NCBI GenBank assembly: GCA_017562135.1
Contig: QEYB01000963.1
Location: 868,001 to 932,000, forward strand
Direction of reading: 5' to 3'
Length of the DNA: 64,000 nucleotides
From: Dipylidium caninum
Lineage: Eukaryota > Platyhelminthes > Cestoda > Cyclophyllidea > Dipylidiidae
Shown: piece by piece, positions 51,841 through 64,000 of the stretch
Layout of the letters: every line of letters begins with the position of its first letter
Position numbering within the stretch: the stretch's first letter is position 1
Made by a program: the position numbers and the translations under genes
The notes under the pieces: generated by a model
Database searches by the model: none
What the model was told of the DNA's origin: nothing
What the model saw: the letters and a program-made list of their open reading frames with translations, nothing else

Positions 51841-54800
51841 TGGGGTATAAAAATTGCTCTAACGATGGCAAGAAGTCCTTAATTTCAATGGCAATTATAT
51901 CATTTTTAAAGTGTATAAAGGGGAAGAAATAATTATACTATGCATTTTTCCCAAAAACGGATAGAACTTTCCGGTTTGTTTATTTGTTTATATGCGCGTA
52001 TATGTGTGAAACCATGTCAGCAGTTAAAGGCCTCTAACGCTTTGTCAGGGCATGGGACGTGTGTGAAATGCTCACTCCTGTCACATGTTTAATTCGCGTG
52101 TGATGCAATCAAAATTTCCTTCTCAATTCTGCAATAATACGCTCCCGCCTAAGGGGCCCTTGTTTCCCTCGCCGCCCTCCCACCGCCTCAAACAAGGGAC
52201 GGGGGTTGAAGAGGCCAACAAATCCTCCTGCACTTAATTGGTGAGGCAAATGCCCTACAAATCTCACCATCCCACCACTCTGTACAAACACTAAATGTGG
52301 CCTTCCAGAGAATTTATTTAAAGTGATACCTCGCTTTAACCTTGATGATGGTGTGGTGCACACCAGCAAGGGGGAATTCAACCCTCTCCTCCCACATGAT
52401 ACGGCAGTTAAATGAGATACCTGTAATAAGTGCAGTTCAAGCTTGTTTATTCATGACAGTCTCGTAGGAAATAGTTGTCTTCGTCGAGGTTAAACACCGT
52501 CTTGGTACACTCAGTGAGTGTACAGACAACTGGCCCCTTCACACCTCACGTAGATAAAAAATTATAACTTTAATATATCTAATTTAGTTATTATTATCCG
52601 TCTCTCCTTTGCCTCTACCTGTCCTTCCTCCTCGGCTGGTGAAAAGACGAGGAGATAAAGGTTCCACTAGCCCGTGAGTCGACTTTTATTTAGTCAGGTT
52701 GCCACCCAAGTTGCTACTAGAATAGCTACATCTTCGTATTTACTATGTTTAGTTTTCCGCACACGTACACAAAAGGCTTGTTCAGTTGTAGAAATACACG
52801 CTGAACGTATTGTGGTCATAAAAATGTCCACTTCATTTGTCAGTATTGTGCTCGGCCGAGGGTGAGTGCGTACAGTCAAAATTCATGCGTTCCAGAGCCG
52901 TGTCAAGGCCTGAAAGCGGTAGTATTGTAGTGTCACTGTTGCTGATTTTTGTCTTACACTAAACCTATATCTTCGTCCCCCATCCTTAACCTCTTTTTGC
53001 CACACTTCAGTCTCCTCCTCTACTCAATTTCCTCTCTCGTCTTGGTGACCCACCTTCGCTTGACACGACAGTGATATGATAAGCTCGTCATAAGAGCGAA
53101 ATTTTTTCTGATAGCGGCCGGTTAGAGTTGACAGGGTGGACGTCAGGCTACTTCCCGACTCTGGTCGGTCCATGACATTAGCCACGACCGCAGATGGGGA
53201 TATTATTGGAATGAGTGGAAAAGGTCTCTATTCCGGGCTGGTTTCTTTATCACGAGTTGTCAAGTCTCAGGAACGTAGGCATGCAAAACAAGTGTGTCTA
53301 GACTTCCGGTGAGGTGAAATCCACTTTCATTTAGGGGATTTTGCTATAAGACCCAGAATTTTTGGTAGATCACATCTATTTATACGCTGCCTTACAGAAG
53401 CAGGCCCTCGAGCCTCACGAATGCATACTGTGCTTCCGGTTTTTAGAAAAGTTTAGAAAATTTCGTCCACCTCGTGGGGTGGAGTAGAATAAACGATTTT
53501 ATTTACAAGTAAACCCCACGTCAATCCGTGTTAAGAGAGGCCCTCTAGGCTGATTTGGTCTCCCTGACTGCCGTCTCGACCCTACTGGCCAAGCATAGCC
53601 CAAGCAGTACTTCTGCACTCTCCACAATTGCGAGTGGGGCACGAATTGTCGAATGTGTAGCCATATTGTTGAAGTGATTTTGCCCGGTCTCTTGAAACAT
53701 TGATGAGGTCTTAACATCCTGACTGACGAATGTTTATTATCCTGTCAGTGTAAGGCCTATTATTCAGGCGGGTGACAGTTTTGGCGTGATTCAAAAGAGT
53801 ATGGACGACCTTGAGGGGAAGATATCGTCATATCATGTTAGTCACGAAGGACAATAATTCCTGAATAATTGCTTTACACTCCACAATTTATACTCTAATG
53901 CTTGTCTTGAAGGGCTGTAATGCCTAACCGTGAAACCCGCCTCCAGGGTGACTACTCAATGTCTAATTTAGGTCCCGAAACGAAGAGGAATGAACTTCGA
54001 CTGTGGGCTTGCTAGTCCACTCAAGTCGTTTTACTGGAGTATTTGCCGAAGTCATCAGTCATTCTTTCCTGGTGGATTACTTCAATCAATCAGGAAGATG
54101 AGGCTGGCCTATCCGACGAGCAAGCAATTGAGACGATGCTTCACGATGAGGAAAGATAAGATGCGTCGCCTCTTCATCTCATTGTCCGTACAAACATCAC
54201 GAAATTTAATTGGAGGAAACAAAGTGTACAAGGCTGCATCAGGCAATATTAAACTACTTTCTTCCTCCCGGGATGATTACAGGCCGGCAGCAAAAAATCA
54301 TATCTCCAAACAAAATGAGGTCGTCTCAGGAAATATATATGTAAATAAGGCTAGTTGAATGACTTGCATTCTACTGCCACTTTAAGCAAATATTTCTGAT
54401 GGATAGATAAGTGCATTGACTTTGAATCTGTATCTTTTTCTCCCTCCCCGGGAAAGCTGGGTGAATTAAACCGGAAATGAGCTGCGGTGGGAGGAAAGGG
54501 AGTACGGCGGCTGTCTCGTGATGGTTCTGAAAGAAGCCACCTTGAGGCAATTAGAGGTGATCGCTCTTTGGCCAAGACAATTGTCTCTGCTAGTGGTAGG
54601 TTGGTCTGACGCCTCTACTTTTGCATCCTAATGTACAATAAAAGCTTTTTTGGATCTATCTAACGTCGAGAAGAGTAATAAGATGGTTTGGTGTGAAGGA
54701 ACGCAGCGTCATTAATCTCGACCTAGTAAGCTTGCGCCGCTAACCCCCGGCCTGGTAGCCTTGGATATGTAGTCGAATTGAGGATGAGAGGGTTCAGTTG

Positions 54801-57143
54801 ACAAATATATCTTCTATTTAAATTTCAAAGTATTTAAGTAAATTGCGTTCTCACTAACGTTTCCAATATTTAATGGACCTCATTGATGCTACTAATGCTC
54901 CCGTGAGTAGCATGATATAATTGGGTTCGATGGTTTGGGTAAAAAGGCATCAGAGTGGATCGGCGAAGAAAGGGGGTTTTAGGCGGAACTGTCCTCTACT
55001 GAATACTTCGAAAGAGACAGTGTAAAGTGCAAGAAATGGGAATTTTGATTTGTGGGATGAAGGAAAACACTCAGTATCAGAGAAATAAACTTAAGATAAA
55101 AGCAAAAGGATTTTTAACGAAAGTCAACAAAAAGCCTCGTTAAGTTCAAATGAAATACAGCTCAGGAAGTATATATGTGCGTAACAATCAGTCGCAATTT
55201 CGTTTGAGGTAACTGCCGCTTGACGAGAATCTATGTCAGAAGAGTGTTCGCCAATTTGGTAGTACTATGAACCCTGTCACCTTAGTTACCATCGAGTAGA
55301 CGCGCCTACAACTCTTCTCCAATTTTCTATTTAAAAAGTAAAGTGTCCACAAGCCCTCAACAAGGCAAATTCTTTGTTGACTTGACAAACGGGAGCACTC
55401 CTGAGAATCGAAACATTCACGGAGGTTAGTATAAGGCTTAAGTGTGTAAAGCTCGTAGCTTCCTGAATGCTAATTTAAATGGGGTTTGGTTGAGTGAACA
55501 AAGATTTAATAATAGCACTTTGTCTCCATGTCTGGTGTCTACGGTTCAATAAGCTAGGCTCTGGAAGGATTTGAGATAATCATTTTCTCCAAATGAAGAG
55601 TTCACGACAGGCTGGAAGATGAAGCTTAGGTGTTTTGTTTTATCACAAAGGAACGGCAACACCACCCCACCAATGTTCGCACGATCTACTAGGTCGCCTA
55701 TTTACTGGTCAATCCCCCATATCGTTATTCCTGACAATACATTAAAACAAATATATGTGACTCCGTTAAAACAATGCTGAGTCATTAATATGCCTCGTTA
55801 ACTAATATACTTGCAGTAGGGGAAATGTAGTATGCGGAAAATAAAGAAAAAATGAACAGCTATATAAGGTCATGCTGAAATCGCTTTGCGACTAAAATGT
55901 CCACCAAGCGCGGTGACGAAGTGACAACTTAATGGGGGAGCAAAATATTTCTTTAACACTAGATCAGTGAGTGAAAAATAGAGATATAAAATCTTGTATT
56001 AAGCGTGCTGGTTGGCCATGACTAACACAAAATAAAAATTTTATGCATATTAGAGTAAAATCGAAAATTTCTAAAAAAAATAATACGAACGAGGAAACGA
56101 ATTGCAAAAAGGGAATGATAATCATGTACAATGCTTCCAAATGGCTGGCTCATAAAAAGGATTTCTATTTAGTGATTACCTTTATATTGTCTTAAACTCC
56201 TCTTCTCCTTTTAAATGGAATAGCAATCTAACTATTCGTGCACACGTGTAATTACTATCCAACAAGATTGTATGATATTTCGTGGTTAAAAAATTGCCGA
56301 TTGCGAAACCTTTGCCTATGATAGACATGAAAAATTCGAAGCCTACATCGAATGAAACATTTATTGCGGGGCGGGGTTCCACACAGGCGCATGCTGCCTT
56401 TGACGAGGTTGAGATATACTGTGTTCTTGCTAGATTGATAGCGAATGGCAAGAACAAAACAGGCAAAATTAAAGGGTCTCATTTTGAATCATATATAAAA
56501 ACTGTAGGTCCTATTGATACCATATGATCTCGTCTACGATATGACACACACGTGTTCCAGCTTGAAGACTTTCCTTATTTAAAGTGCACATTAATATCAA
56601 TTCCATTAGTTAAAACATTATGACTATATCGAGTTATTTTGGCAGAATAGGTAACGAGTTGAACTTTGTTTGTACAACCTCAACATTCGTGTTGAAGGTT
56701 ATCGTGGGGATTCGAACTCGTGTGGATCCGCTCGTGGATGTGTTACGCGTTGCGCCCACGCGTGGCGCCTATGTTGATTTATGGCTTTACGCGTGTAGAT
56801 TAGTCCACCACACTATCTCTTTTTCCGTATACATTTCTTTTCTCTCCTCAAAGCCACCTATTTTGCTTTTGTGACAGCACGTGCGTTATAATTGCTTGCA
56901 GTAATTTACTTAACTTCACATTTGATATTCGGTCAAGTTTCTGTTTCCTCCCAACTACCTAGTCCTTTTAAAAGCGTGCTACTTGCTTTCAATTGTTGCA
57001 CCTCCTTCTTTGCAACACAATTAAACATAGCATTTAATTTAAATATATATACTCCTCATGTCCAACTCTTTACTTGTTAAATGTCTGTGGCTATAGTAAA
57101 TGTCTTGCTTGTCATTTTTTAGAAAATACTTGGCCGATAAGAA
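51841..57143. other. Intergenic stretch upstream of ceramide synthase
   Basis: No firm gene. Overlapping open frames on both strands at 56182-56527 and one at 53990-54358 have no recognisable family or splice context. The promoter and 5' UTR of the ceramide synthase gene should lie at the right end. Confidence 0.5.
57110..57121 (+). promoter_or_regulatory. Splice acceptor just upstream of the ceramide synthase start
   Basis: CATTTTTTAG ends 22 bases before the ATG at 57144. It is a strong acceptor (T-run plus TAG) with no coding exon upstream. It may receive a 5' UTR exon or, since flatworms trans-splice many mRNAs, a spliced leader. Which of the two cannot be read from the window. Confidence 0.45.
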
Positions 57144-60100
57144 ATGTCGCTTGATATCTTTAATAGCACGGAATTTTGGTCAGAGAGATTCTGGTTACCA
57201 AATGATGAGAGGTGGGAAAGCTTCGACGCCCCGCGGGTAACTGATTTCATGTATGGAATGTTTGTCGCCGCCGCTTTGTATCTCTTCCGAGTGTTTTTGT
57301 ACCGGTACTTCTCCCTTTCCATATCATTATTCTCAGCTTAGTTATGTATTTACGCCATTTGGTTTGTACAATGGTTTGAAAGTAAGAAGAATTCATAAAG
57401 TACCTCATATTCCTCTCCTCGAAGAATATTATAACTGTAACAAACGGCCGACATCTAATGACATTCTGGTTTGCTTCCTTCCTTCCGCCTTTATCCGCAT
57501 TTTAGATATTATCAAAGAAACTAGATGTTAGCGTTTCCAAAATTTCCTCTTGGTTTAGAGTCAAACGCAATTCCGGCAAATTTCCAGTCATTGTAAAATT
57601 TGCTGAATCTGGGTATATTGTTTTACCGATTATTTAACTTAATTAGTTGGAAATTTTCATTTTACTTCTGTTTATTTTCTTATGGATTCCTCTGTTTATA
57701 CCAAGTAAGTCCTGGTACCTTCGTTGATGACCAATTTTCTTTTAGGAAAAATGTTTATACGACACCTCTGAATTCTTTCGCTTATACCCCCACCATGCAA
57801 TGAGCCGATGTATATTTTGGTACTACATGACTGAATTAGCTTATTATGTATCTGGGCTTATCTGGGTCTTTCTTGAAGTTAAAAGAAAGGTATGTATCAA
57901 TTTTTTCATCTGAGTGAAATTCGTCGTCGGTTTTGGGGGTGTTTTATTTACTTCCTCAGTGGTGGTATGAAAACCCTATTAAATCTGCCTTGTGAATTTG
58001 AAGCATTTATTCAAGTGTCCCCACGCAATATTGTTTGACTACTTTCACGTATCTTTGAAATCACTCACAAAATGTACTCTAACTGACTAAACTGTTAGCG
58101 CAGGTGCGAAAGTCACAGGTTAATTGTTAACCATTCCTACCTTTAGTATTAGTGAAAATTGAATGACATTCAAATCAAATTTTGTGCTTTATTTTCACCC
58201 CGGGGTTTCAATTTATGTGCGCAATTATTTATAATCGTGCACTTCCGCCAATACTAAATTCTATCAATTCAAACTTAATTCATTACTCCTCAATAACATT
58301 ACTTCAGAATTTACAGTCGCCGAAATCACTCTATTCTTGACCGTTGGAGGCCTTCTGACTTCTCTACACGCGCTCATAGTCTCTGAAGAAATGAGTGTGA
58401 ATTTTTGTGTCTACCATTTGAATACAAACGTGTTGTATCTCACATTCTCTCCATCTTTTAGGATTTTATTGTGATGATTACTCACCATATCGTTACTGTC
58501 ACGTTGATCGCGTTCTCTTACCTCACCAACTACTTTCGTATCGGCTCGGTCATTATGCTGCTTCACGATTCGGCTGACTTCTGGCTTGAGGTGAGCCTCC
58601 CTTCTCGTGCAAATACCTAATTTCATATGGGTGCGGCGGACCTTACTTTCCACCTAAATTTTGGTCTACAGTGGAATAATTACATTTGGTTAATCAGCTG
58701 CCTTGCACTTTGTGCCAAGCCAGCTGTGAAAAAAAATGAGCAGGGAAACAAAAGAGACCCTCAATTGGCCTTCTTACGTGCCCTTTTCTAGGCCGCCAAG
58801 ATGTTCAAGTATGTCGGCAAATTTTGGTCCTGCATGACTTGCTTCACAATATTCATCTGTGTCTGGATTTGCACTCGTCTTTACTATTTCCCTTTTCGGT
58901 AAGTTCGGTATTCACTTCTTAACACTTCACAGGGTTAACCTGTCCTTCATCGTAGTATTTGGCAGAATGGACAATGTTACGACTTCTGTTTACTACTGCC
59001 CGTATTTGCATTATTGTGTAATTCATATTTGCCAGTACAATCCAGTTGTATATACTGCTTGGCACATGTGCTCATTTGGTCAAACAGTCCAACAAAACTT
59101 AAGCCCCTTGTGACCCGCAAAGATAGGTTGTTCCTTATAGCTTAAACTATTCTGGTCAATTATTTTCGCCTCCATTATTTCGGTCCAGGAGCCGATGGAA
59201 TTTGATTGCGTTTTCTCATCCTGACCCTGCACCATATGACTCCTTACAGTCATGTTTCAGCGAGTCCATGTTTGAGGATACACATTTATGTTACAAATTT
59301 CTGTATCATTGCTAAGCTGAGTGGAATTGAAGGGACGTCGGGTAATGCTGAGCCCCGTGGCGTGTGTGTGTTTTAGCGCTCGCTGTAGAGTTTGATATCG
59401 CTCCTCGAACTTTTCAAACATTACATAATAATTTAAGTGTCAATTCTTAGAATTTTACACCATTTAATTCTTTGGATACATATTTTTCTGTTGTCTTAGC
59501 TCCCTCAACTTCTCTTTCGTCTGATCTGGTAATTCAACATGTGCTCCTCCAAAGGAACGCAGTAAAACGAGTGTTTATTCCACCCCTACGAGTAGGAAAC
59601 GAGAACGTAGCAGACTAAGATGCGAGTGTGGCGATAAGGAAGGTCTAGGGTCTATTTAAATCCCAGTTACCGTGATGGCAAATGTATCTATTACTTTCTT
59701 ATCCTTGAAACAGTACATGACAAGATCCTGCCTTCTTCTCTCAGTTTGCGCGTTTTTAATATGCTTTCCGCGCACTTCTGCCCTTTAAATCCTCTAAAGT
59801 GAGGCCTCATCCACCTCTTTATGAAATGTTATTTGCTTTAATTCGTCTGATTTTTGAACCACTGATACTTTTGAGAAACATTCCATCCATTACTATTATT
59901 GAGTAATATTGTTTATGCCAAAGTGCCTCGTGCCTGTCAATCCTCCCTCTATTACTTTAAGTTGCTTAATCGCCCAAACGATAGATCGCCGTCTTTGCAC
60001 TCGACCCTCCTTTACTCTCCCCCTCCCATCCCACTCCAGCCCCATCGCCCCTCTCCGTCCCTCTTACCGATTGACACGACATTGTTAGCTTCTTACTATT

Positions 60101-61364
60101 GAGTAGACCTTTTTCGTAGGATGTGTGTCAATTCGAAGAATAGATCCATGAATCCCTGTTTGTGTATGTAGGTAAGTGAATGGCGATAAATGTGGACATA
60201 TGTATACATCTCCAGAACATTTTATTCAATGAAGCCTTTTCTAATCCTCCTCCGTTATTATGCCTCTATTTGTGGCAGGACACAAACATGCCTCTAATGC
60301 GGCAAAACGAGGCAGCCGAATTTCTCCTTTCCAACAGAGGGGCTCTCTGAGTGCCCTAATTTACAGTCCATTTTATTGCCTAAAACGGATCCCATTGCGA
60401 AACAGGATCACCCTCTCATTTGAGTCCGATATACTCCTCCTTAGATGAGGCAGGCTGTTAATGCCTCAGGAAAGTTGCGAGGTGGTTTTGGCTCAGAGCA
60501 GTTGTAAAAGCCCTCCCCAAGTTTTTTTAATATAATTGTGAGAAAACTGCTATCCCCACGGTGTTCTAACCAACTCGGCCATGTATATAAGGTACCATTT
60601 GAGTAGGTTGACGTTTCTCCTTCCCCTTCTATTCCTCCTTCGTTTCCTGATTATTGTAGGTTGTGACTGTAGTAGAGTTGAATATTCGTCAATCTCGATG
60701 ACACTGACATGTTGATGTGTCGTGACCCTGTTACCTTTCTGATCACGTGTTCTCCACCTGATCTACCGTTTGTCCCACTGCCAATGTAGATTTGATTGCT
60801 ACTATCATTCCACTCTCTAGCATTGTATTAGTCGCCTTTAGTCTCTATTTCGACCTAAGTTGTATCCTCACTCCCATGATTTAGCTTGCATAATATGCTA
60901 AACGTTCTAGGAACTTGTGAAGATTGCAGCCCTCACAACTATCCAAATCTGCTTTCATGCTCTGATGAATCATCTTCTGCATTTAGGGTCATCTTATCAG
61001 TGCTGTACGAGGCTCCGGACTTGATTGGATTCTACCCCGCCCTTAATGCCTTCTTAATCCTCCTAATCGCCCTTCAAATCCTCCACGTCTTTTGGACTAT
61101 CCAAATTTTCCGGACGGCGGTGAAACCGTTCACAACTGGTCAGGTATAGAGAAGTGAACTTCAAAATTACGATAAAAAAAATGAAGTTAAATTATCCCTT
61201 GGTTAGATTTGTTCTATAAAAAGTTACATGATGATTACACCTAGTTTCACTGGCATTGTATTTTCAAGTTGACTTCAGATGCTCGAAGTGACAGTGAAAT
61301 GTCAGACACGGACACGGATTGCCCCAACGGTCTTCATATCAATGGTACTTGCAAGGTCGAATGA
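57144..61364 (+). CDS. CERS: Ceramide synthase (Lag1/TLC family) with Hox-like segment
   Basis: Nine exons, all phases agreeing: 57144-57304, 57342-57468, 57506-57612, 57647-57704, 57746-57889, 58462-58590, 58792-58898, 60987-61143 and 61269-61364 (TGA); 361 residues, near the family length. The enzyme N-acylates sphingoid bases with fatty acyl-CoA in the ER membrane. The start is typical: FWSERFWLP at residues 11-19, then a first membrane helix. A Hox-like half domain ends with WFRVKR (112-117). The TLC domain begins at WKFSFYFCLFSYG, and the Lag1 motif is intact: THHIVTVTLIAFSYL with His207-His208 and LHDSAD with Asp235 and Asp238, followed by EAAK. The last helix is followed by a short tail with RSDSEMSDTDTD, matching the acidic Ser-rich tail that is phosphorylated in mammalian ceramide synthases. 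The last acceptor was chosen at AAG 61268, because the alternative CAG at 61278 breaks this tail. Four introns are 34-41 bases. Confidence 0.95.
58899..60986 (+). other. Large intron of ceramide synthase
   Basis: GTAAGT...TTTAG intron of 2.1 kb splitting an Arg codon between PF-R and VILSVLYEA. No nested gene or alternative exon is recognised. Confidence 0.75.
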
Positions 61365-64000
61365 AATAGTGGAAACTAAACAAAGGTCTGTGCTTGATTC
61401 CTCCCAAGTCTCCTCTGGTTTCCTCTTTTTCATACTATTCCCTTCCTTTCCCCTTATCTCCCGCTACTCCCTTCACCCACCTGGCTTACCTCTTGTTTCG
61501 TTTTCCCGCGTATTTTTTTATGTTTCGTCCATTTTCTCTGACCCATTCACTGCTATCTCGCCCGATTGCTGCAATACAGACATGTTTGCTAGACATTGGA
61601 GTTTGTTTACGAACCTTCTCTTGCCTTTCCCTTAAAAAACTCCCCATTCTCTGATGTTTTTTTTTGTCCATAATTTACTCAGGGTTGCCTTCAACGTCAA
61701 AATCCACCAGCTCCCTAAGGTTTTGTAATGGCCACAAAAGGACCTATTCTTGTCCAGGTGTTTTGGGTCTGTTTCTACCATCATAACCCTTGACACCCCT
61801 ATTTCCCTTATCAAAATGCTAAATCAACTGGCTAAAACCCTGAATTGACGGTGTCTTTACTTACACAAATTATTTATTTATAACGTCAAGCTGTCATCGT
61901 AAAAGTGTGGATAAAATATACGAGGAATGCACCCAACTCGAGTTAAGTTGACTATTAATTACATCAACTAAAGTGTGTACCACATCTTACAACGTAAACG
62001 TGCCATCTTCACCCAAGTGCCAATTTGGGTCACCAACTCATTCGGATGACGCATAAGCGTTACGACATTTATCGGGGTCACAATCAATACGCCCACAGAA
62101 AGACAAACCTGCACACACAAATGTTCACGCAAGGCCACACCAGCACAGACACATGCAGCCTGCACACTTTCAGTCGGTCAGAATGCGTGGATTTTAGGTT
62201 GTGGTACACGATAGAAGAGGGTATGACAGAGAGTTAATGTGGATCACAAAACTGTAATTTGGTATGCATGTATTTCTCCCCGAGCCATGATTCCTGTTGC
62301 CATTCTTGGATGTGGTTTCCTTCCAACTCTACAAATAGTGGGCACATTGGTAGTGGCATTGAGTTAGTCTTTCATCACCGCCCTGTCTTTCTCGTAACCA
62401 CGACAGTGATATCGTCTGTGTTATTGAGACCGTCACATTGCTAGCCGTGAGTGCGACGTCCGACTGATTGAGTGCACTTAGTTGTTTGTTACTCTAGGGT
62501 AATCACAGGAACAAAGTGCAAACTAAGGTGGCGCTGTCGGGGTTAAAGGTAGAACAGACCATTTCCATTCAGGAGGGTGATTAACAATAGGGAAGCTCTG
62601 TTGCCTTAAGTTACCAATCCGAGTACTCCTGATTTTACCAAACGCGCATCGTGAGGATGCTCCATATTTGTAATGCGCTCGAGTAGTGAATTACACTTCA
62701 CTACAGTTTACTTACGTCCATTTGCCATAATTTAAGGCAAGACATTGCCTTGCATCTGATTTCCCCTCCTTCCCTCCTTCTCTCCTTACTAACAGATTTG
62801 TTCCTAGATTGATTAGGCATCATGTTAAAAGTCCTAAATTCTTGGGGCGTATACGACATATAACAGCCAAGGTTATTTATATGTTGAAAGGCCAATTAGA
62901 CACGCAGACGTGGGGATAAACCTAATTAAAGCCTTTAGCTGGATGCCCGAGAAATTTTGTTTTTGTAGTAGAAGGGTAAATACCACACGCACCATTGGCA
63001 TTCTTACCCAGAGAAGTGGGTAGTGAAAAGGAGAGGGATGAGATGCTCGTTTAAATTACGGGCCAGGGTCTTTCTCGTTGGCACATCTTGACACGAACAT
63101 ATGTTGGTATGATATTGTGCCAATCTGAGCGTTTAATTCTACGGGGAGGATGTACCGATGTTGATCTATCGAATGCACACTTCAAATGTACTACATTAAA
63201 GGCGTCGCTATTCACTGTATCGCTAAGAACAAAAACAGTATTTAAAGGATGGGTTCGAAATATCAATTAGACAATTTAAGGATCTTGGGGATGATTATGC
63301 TGATTAGACAATTTTAACTAGTGAAAATGGAATATTGTTCTCACTATAAGTTAATTACGTACCTAATGAGATCTACCATTCTTTAGTTCTTAGCCTCGAA
63401 TCTCAAAATAAGATGTGGGTCAAATGGGTTCGCATGACATTTCTTCATTGAAAGATACAAAATGGCATGACTCAATCTCAAGGATTATCTCACAATGGAC
63501 AAGGGACAGTAAAACACATCCATCAATGTGTATTATTCTACGACATCATTCCTGCTGGTAGGCGAAAAGGTTACACGTTAATGCGATTGATCTAACCATT
63601 TGCAGCAATTACTAATTAGTGGAGGGTTTTATTGTAAACACCGAGATCCATTATACTCTAAGCATATATATCTGAATTCAGGAGATGATGGCGAAGAAAG
63701 TTGTTCTCAGTAATTATTCAGCAACTGGGTTATTAAACGCAGTAGTGCAAACCGGTTAGTAAAATCTAACCGTTACCTTACGTTGTCATGATGCTCTGTG
63801 CCTTCAGGCAGAGTAGGGGCACATTAGCGTTACTTGAACTACGTGCATGAAGGGTACATTCAGAGCGATGACCCTACAAAGTTGGTGATATTGCTCATCG
63901 TAATTAAAGCTGTGCCGAAATAAATTACAATATCTTACGCGTATCGCATGACTATCTTCGTAGCATAACCAGCCAACATAATTTGAGGTATCCATGCTTA
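61365..64000. other. Region downstream of ceramide synthase
   Basis: The first few hundred bases should hold the 3' UTR. The rest contains only short open frames without family signatures. No repeat or RNA gene is evident. Confidence 0.5.

Noticed and set aside
53990..54358. 122-codon open frame on the plus strand
   Set aside because: Basic composition, no recognisable motif, no credible splice partners.
56182..56527. Overlapping open frames on both strands upstream of ceramide synthase
   Set aside because: Neither strand gives a known family; the protein-like look on both strands at once suggests chance.
61279..61635. 118-codon open frame beginning at the ATG after CAG 61278
   Set aside because: The ceramide synthase tail RSDSEMSDTDTD is read in another frame from the acceptor at 61268, which agrees with the phase of the preceding exon.

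Overview
The window is eukaryotic nuclear DNA, most likely from a parasitic flatworm and probably a tapeworm. Nothing bacterial is present. Coding sequence is split into short GT-AG exons, many introns are only 30-50 bases, genes are few, and broken mariner transposons lie between them. The tapeworm call is an inference from the tiny introns and general style; genus cannot be fixed from sequence alone.

Four protein genes can be reconstructed exon by exon with matching splice phases. (1) Plus strand, 490-5016: the last three exons of a TBC-domain RabGAP of the GRTP1 type; earlier exons lie left of the window. (2) Minus strand, 6629-5372: eight exons of the WD40 protein WDR5, the shared subunit of MLL/SET1 methyltransferase complexes; only the first few residues are unplaced. 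It is tail to tail with gene 1, with 355 bases between the stop codons. (3) Minus strand, 37912-20787: a 13-exon KIDINS220/ARMS-like KAP-family membrane protein with its four membrane segments, Walker B strand and C-terminal SAM-like domain, but a Walker A (P-loop) with no lysine and no visible ankyrin repeats. (4) Plus strand, 57144-61364: a complete nine-exon ceramide synthase of 361 residues with an intact Lag1 motif and a Hox-like segment.

Between the genes lie two almost identical Mos1-like mariner copies in opposite orientation about 37.5 kb apart (12161-13239 minus, 50758-51840 plus) that share the same disabling mutations. A second, older mariner family remnant is at 46560-47265, and a diverged dispersed repeat pair is at about 18308-18750 and 36100-36615. 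Simple repeats (GGA, TC, CA/TG, G-runs and an alternating purine-pyrimidine block) are scattered.

The four genes do not form a pathway; they act in Rab traffic, chromatin, membrane signalling scaffolding and sphingolipid synthesis. The most unusual object is the KIDINS220-like gene, whose NTPase core looks catalytically degenerate while the rest of its architecture is kept.
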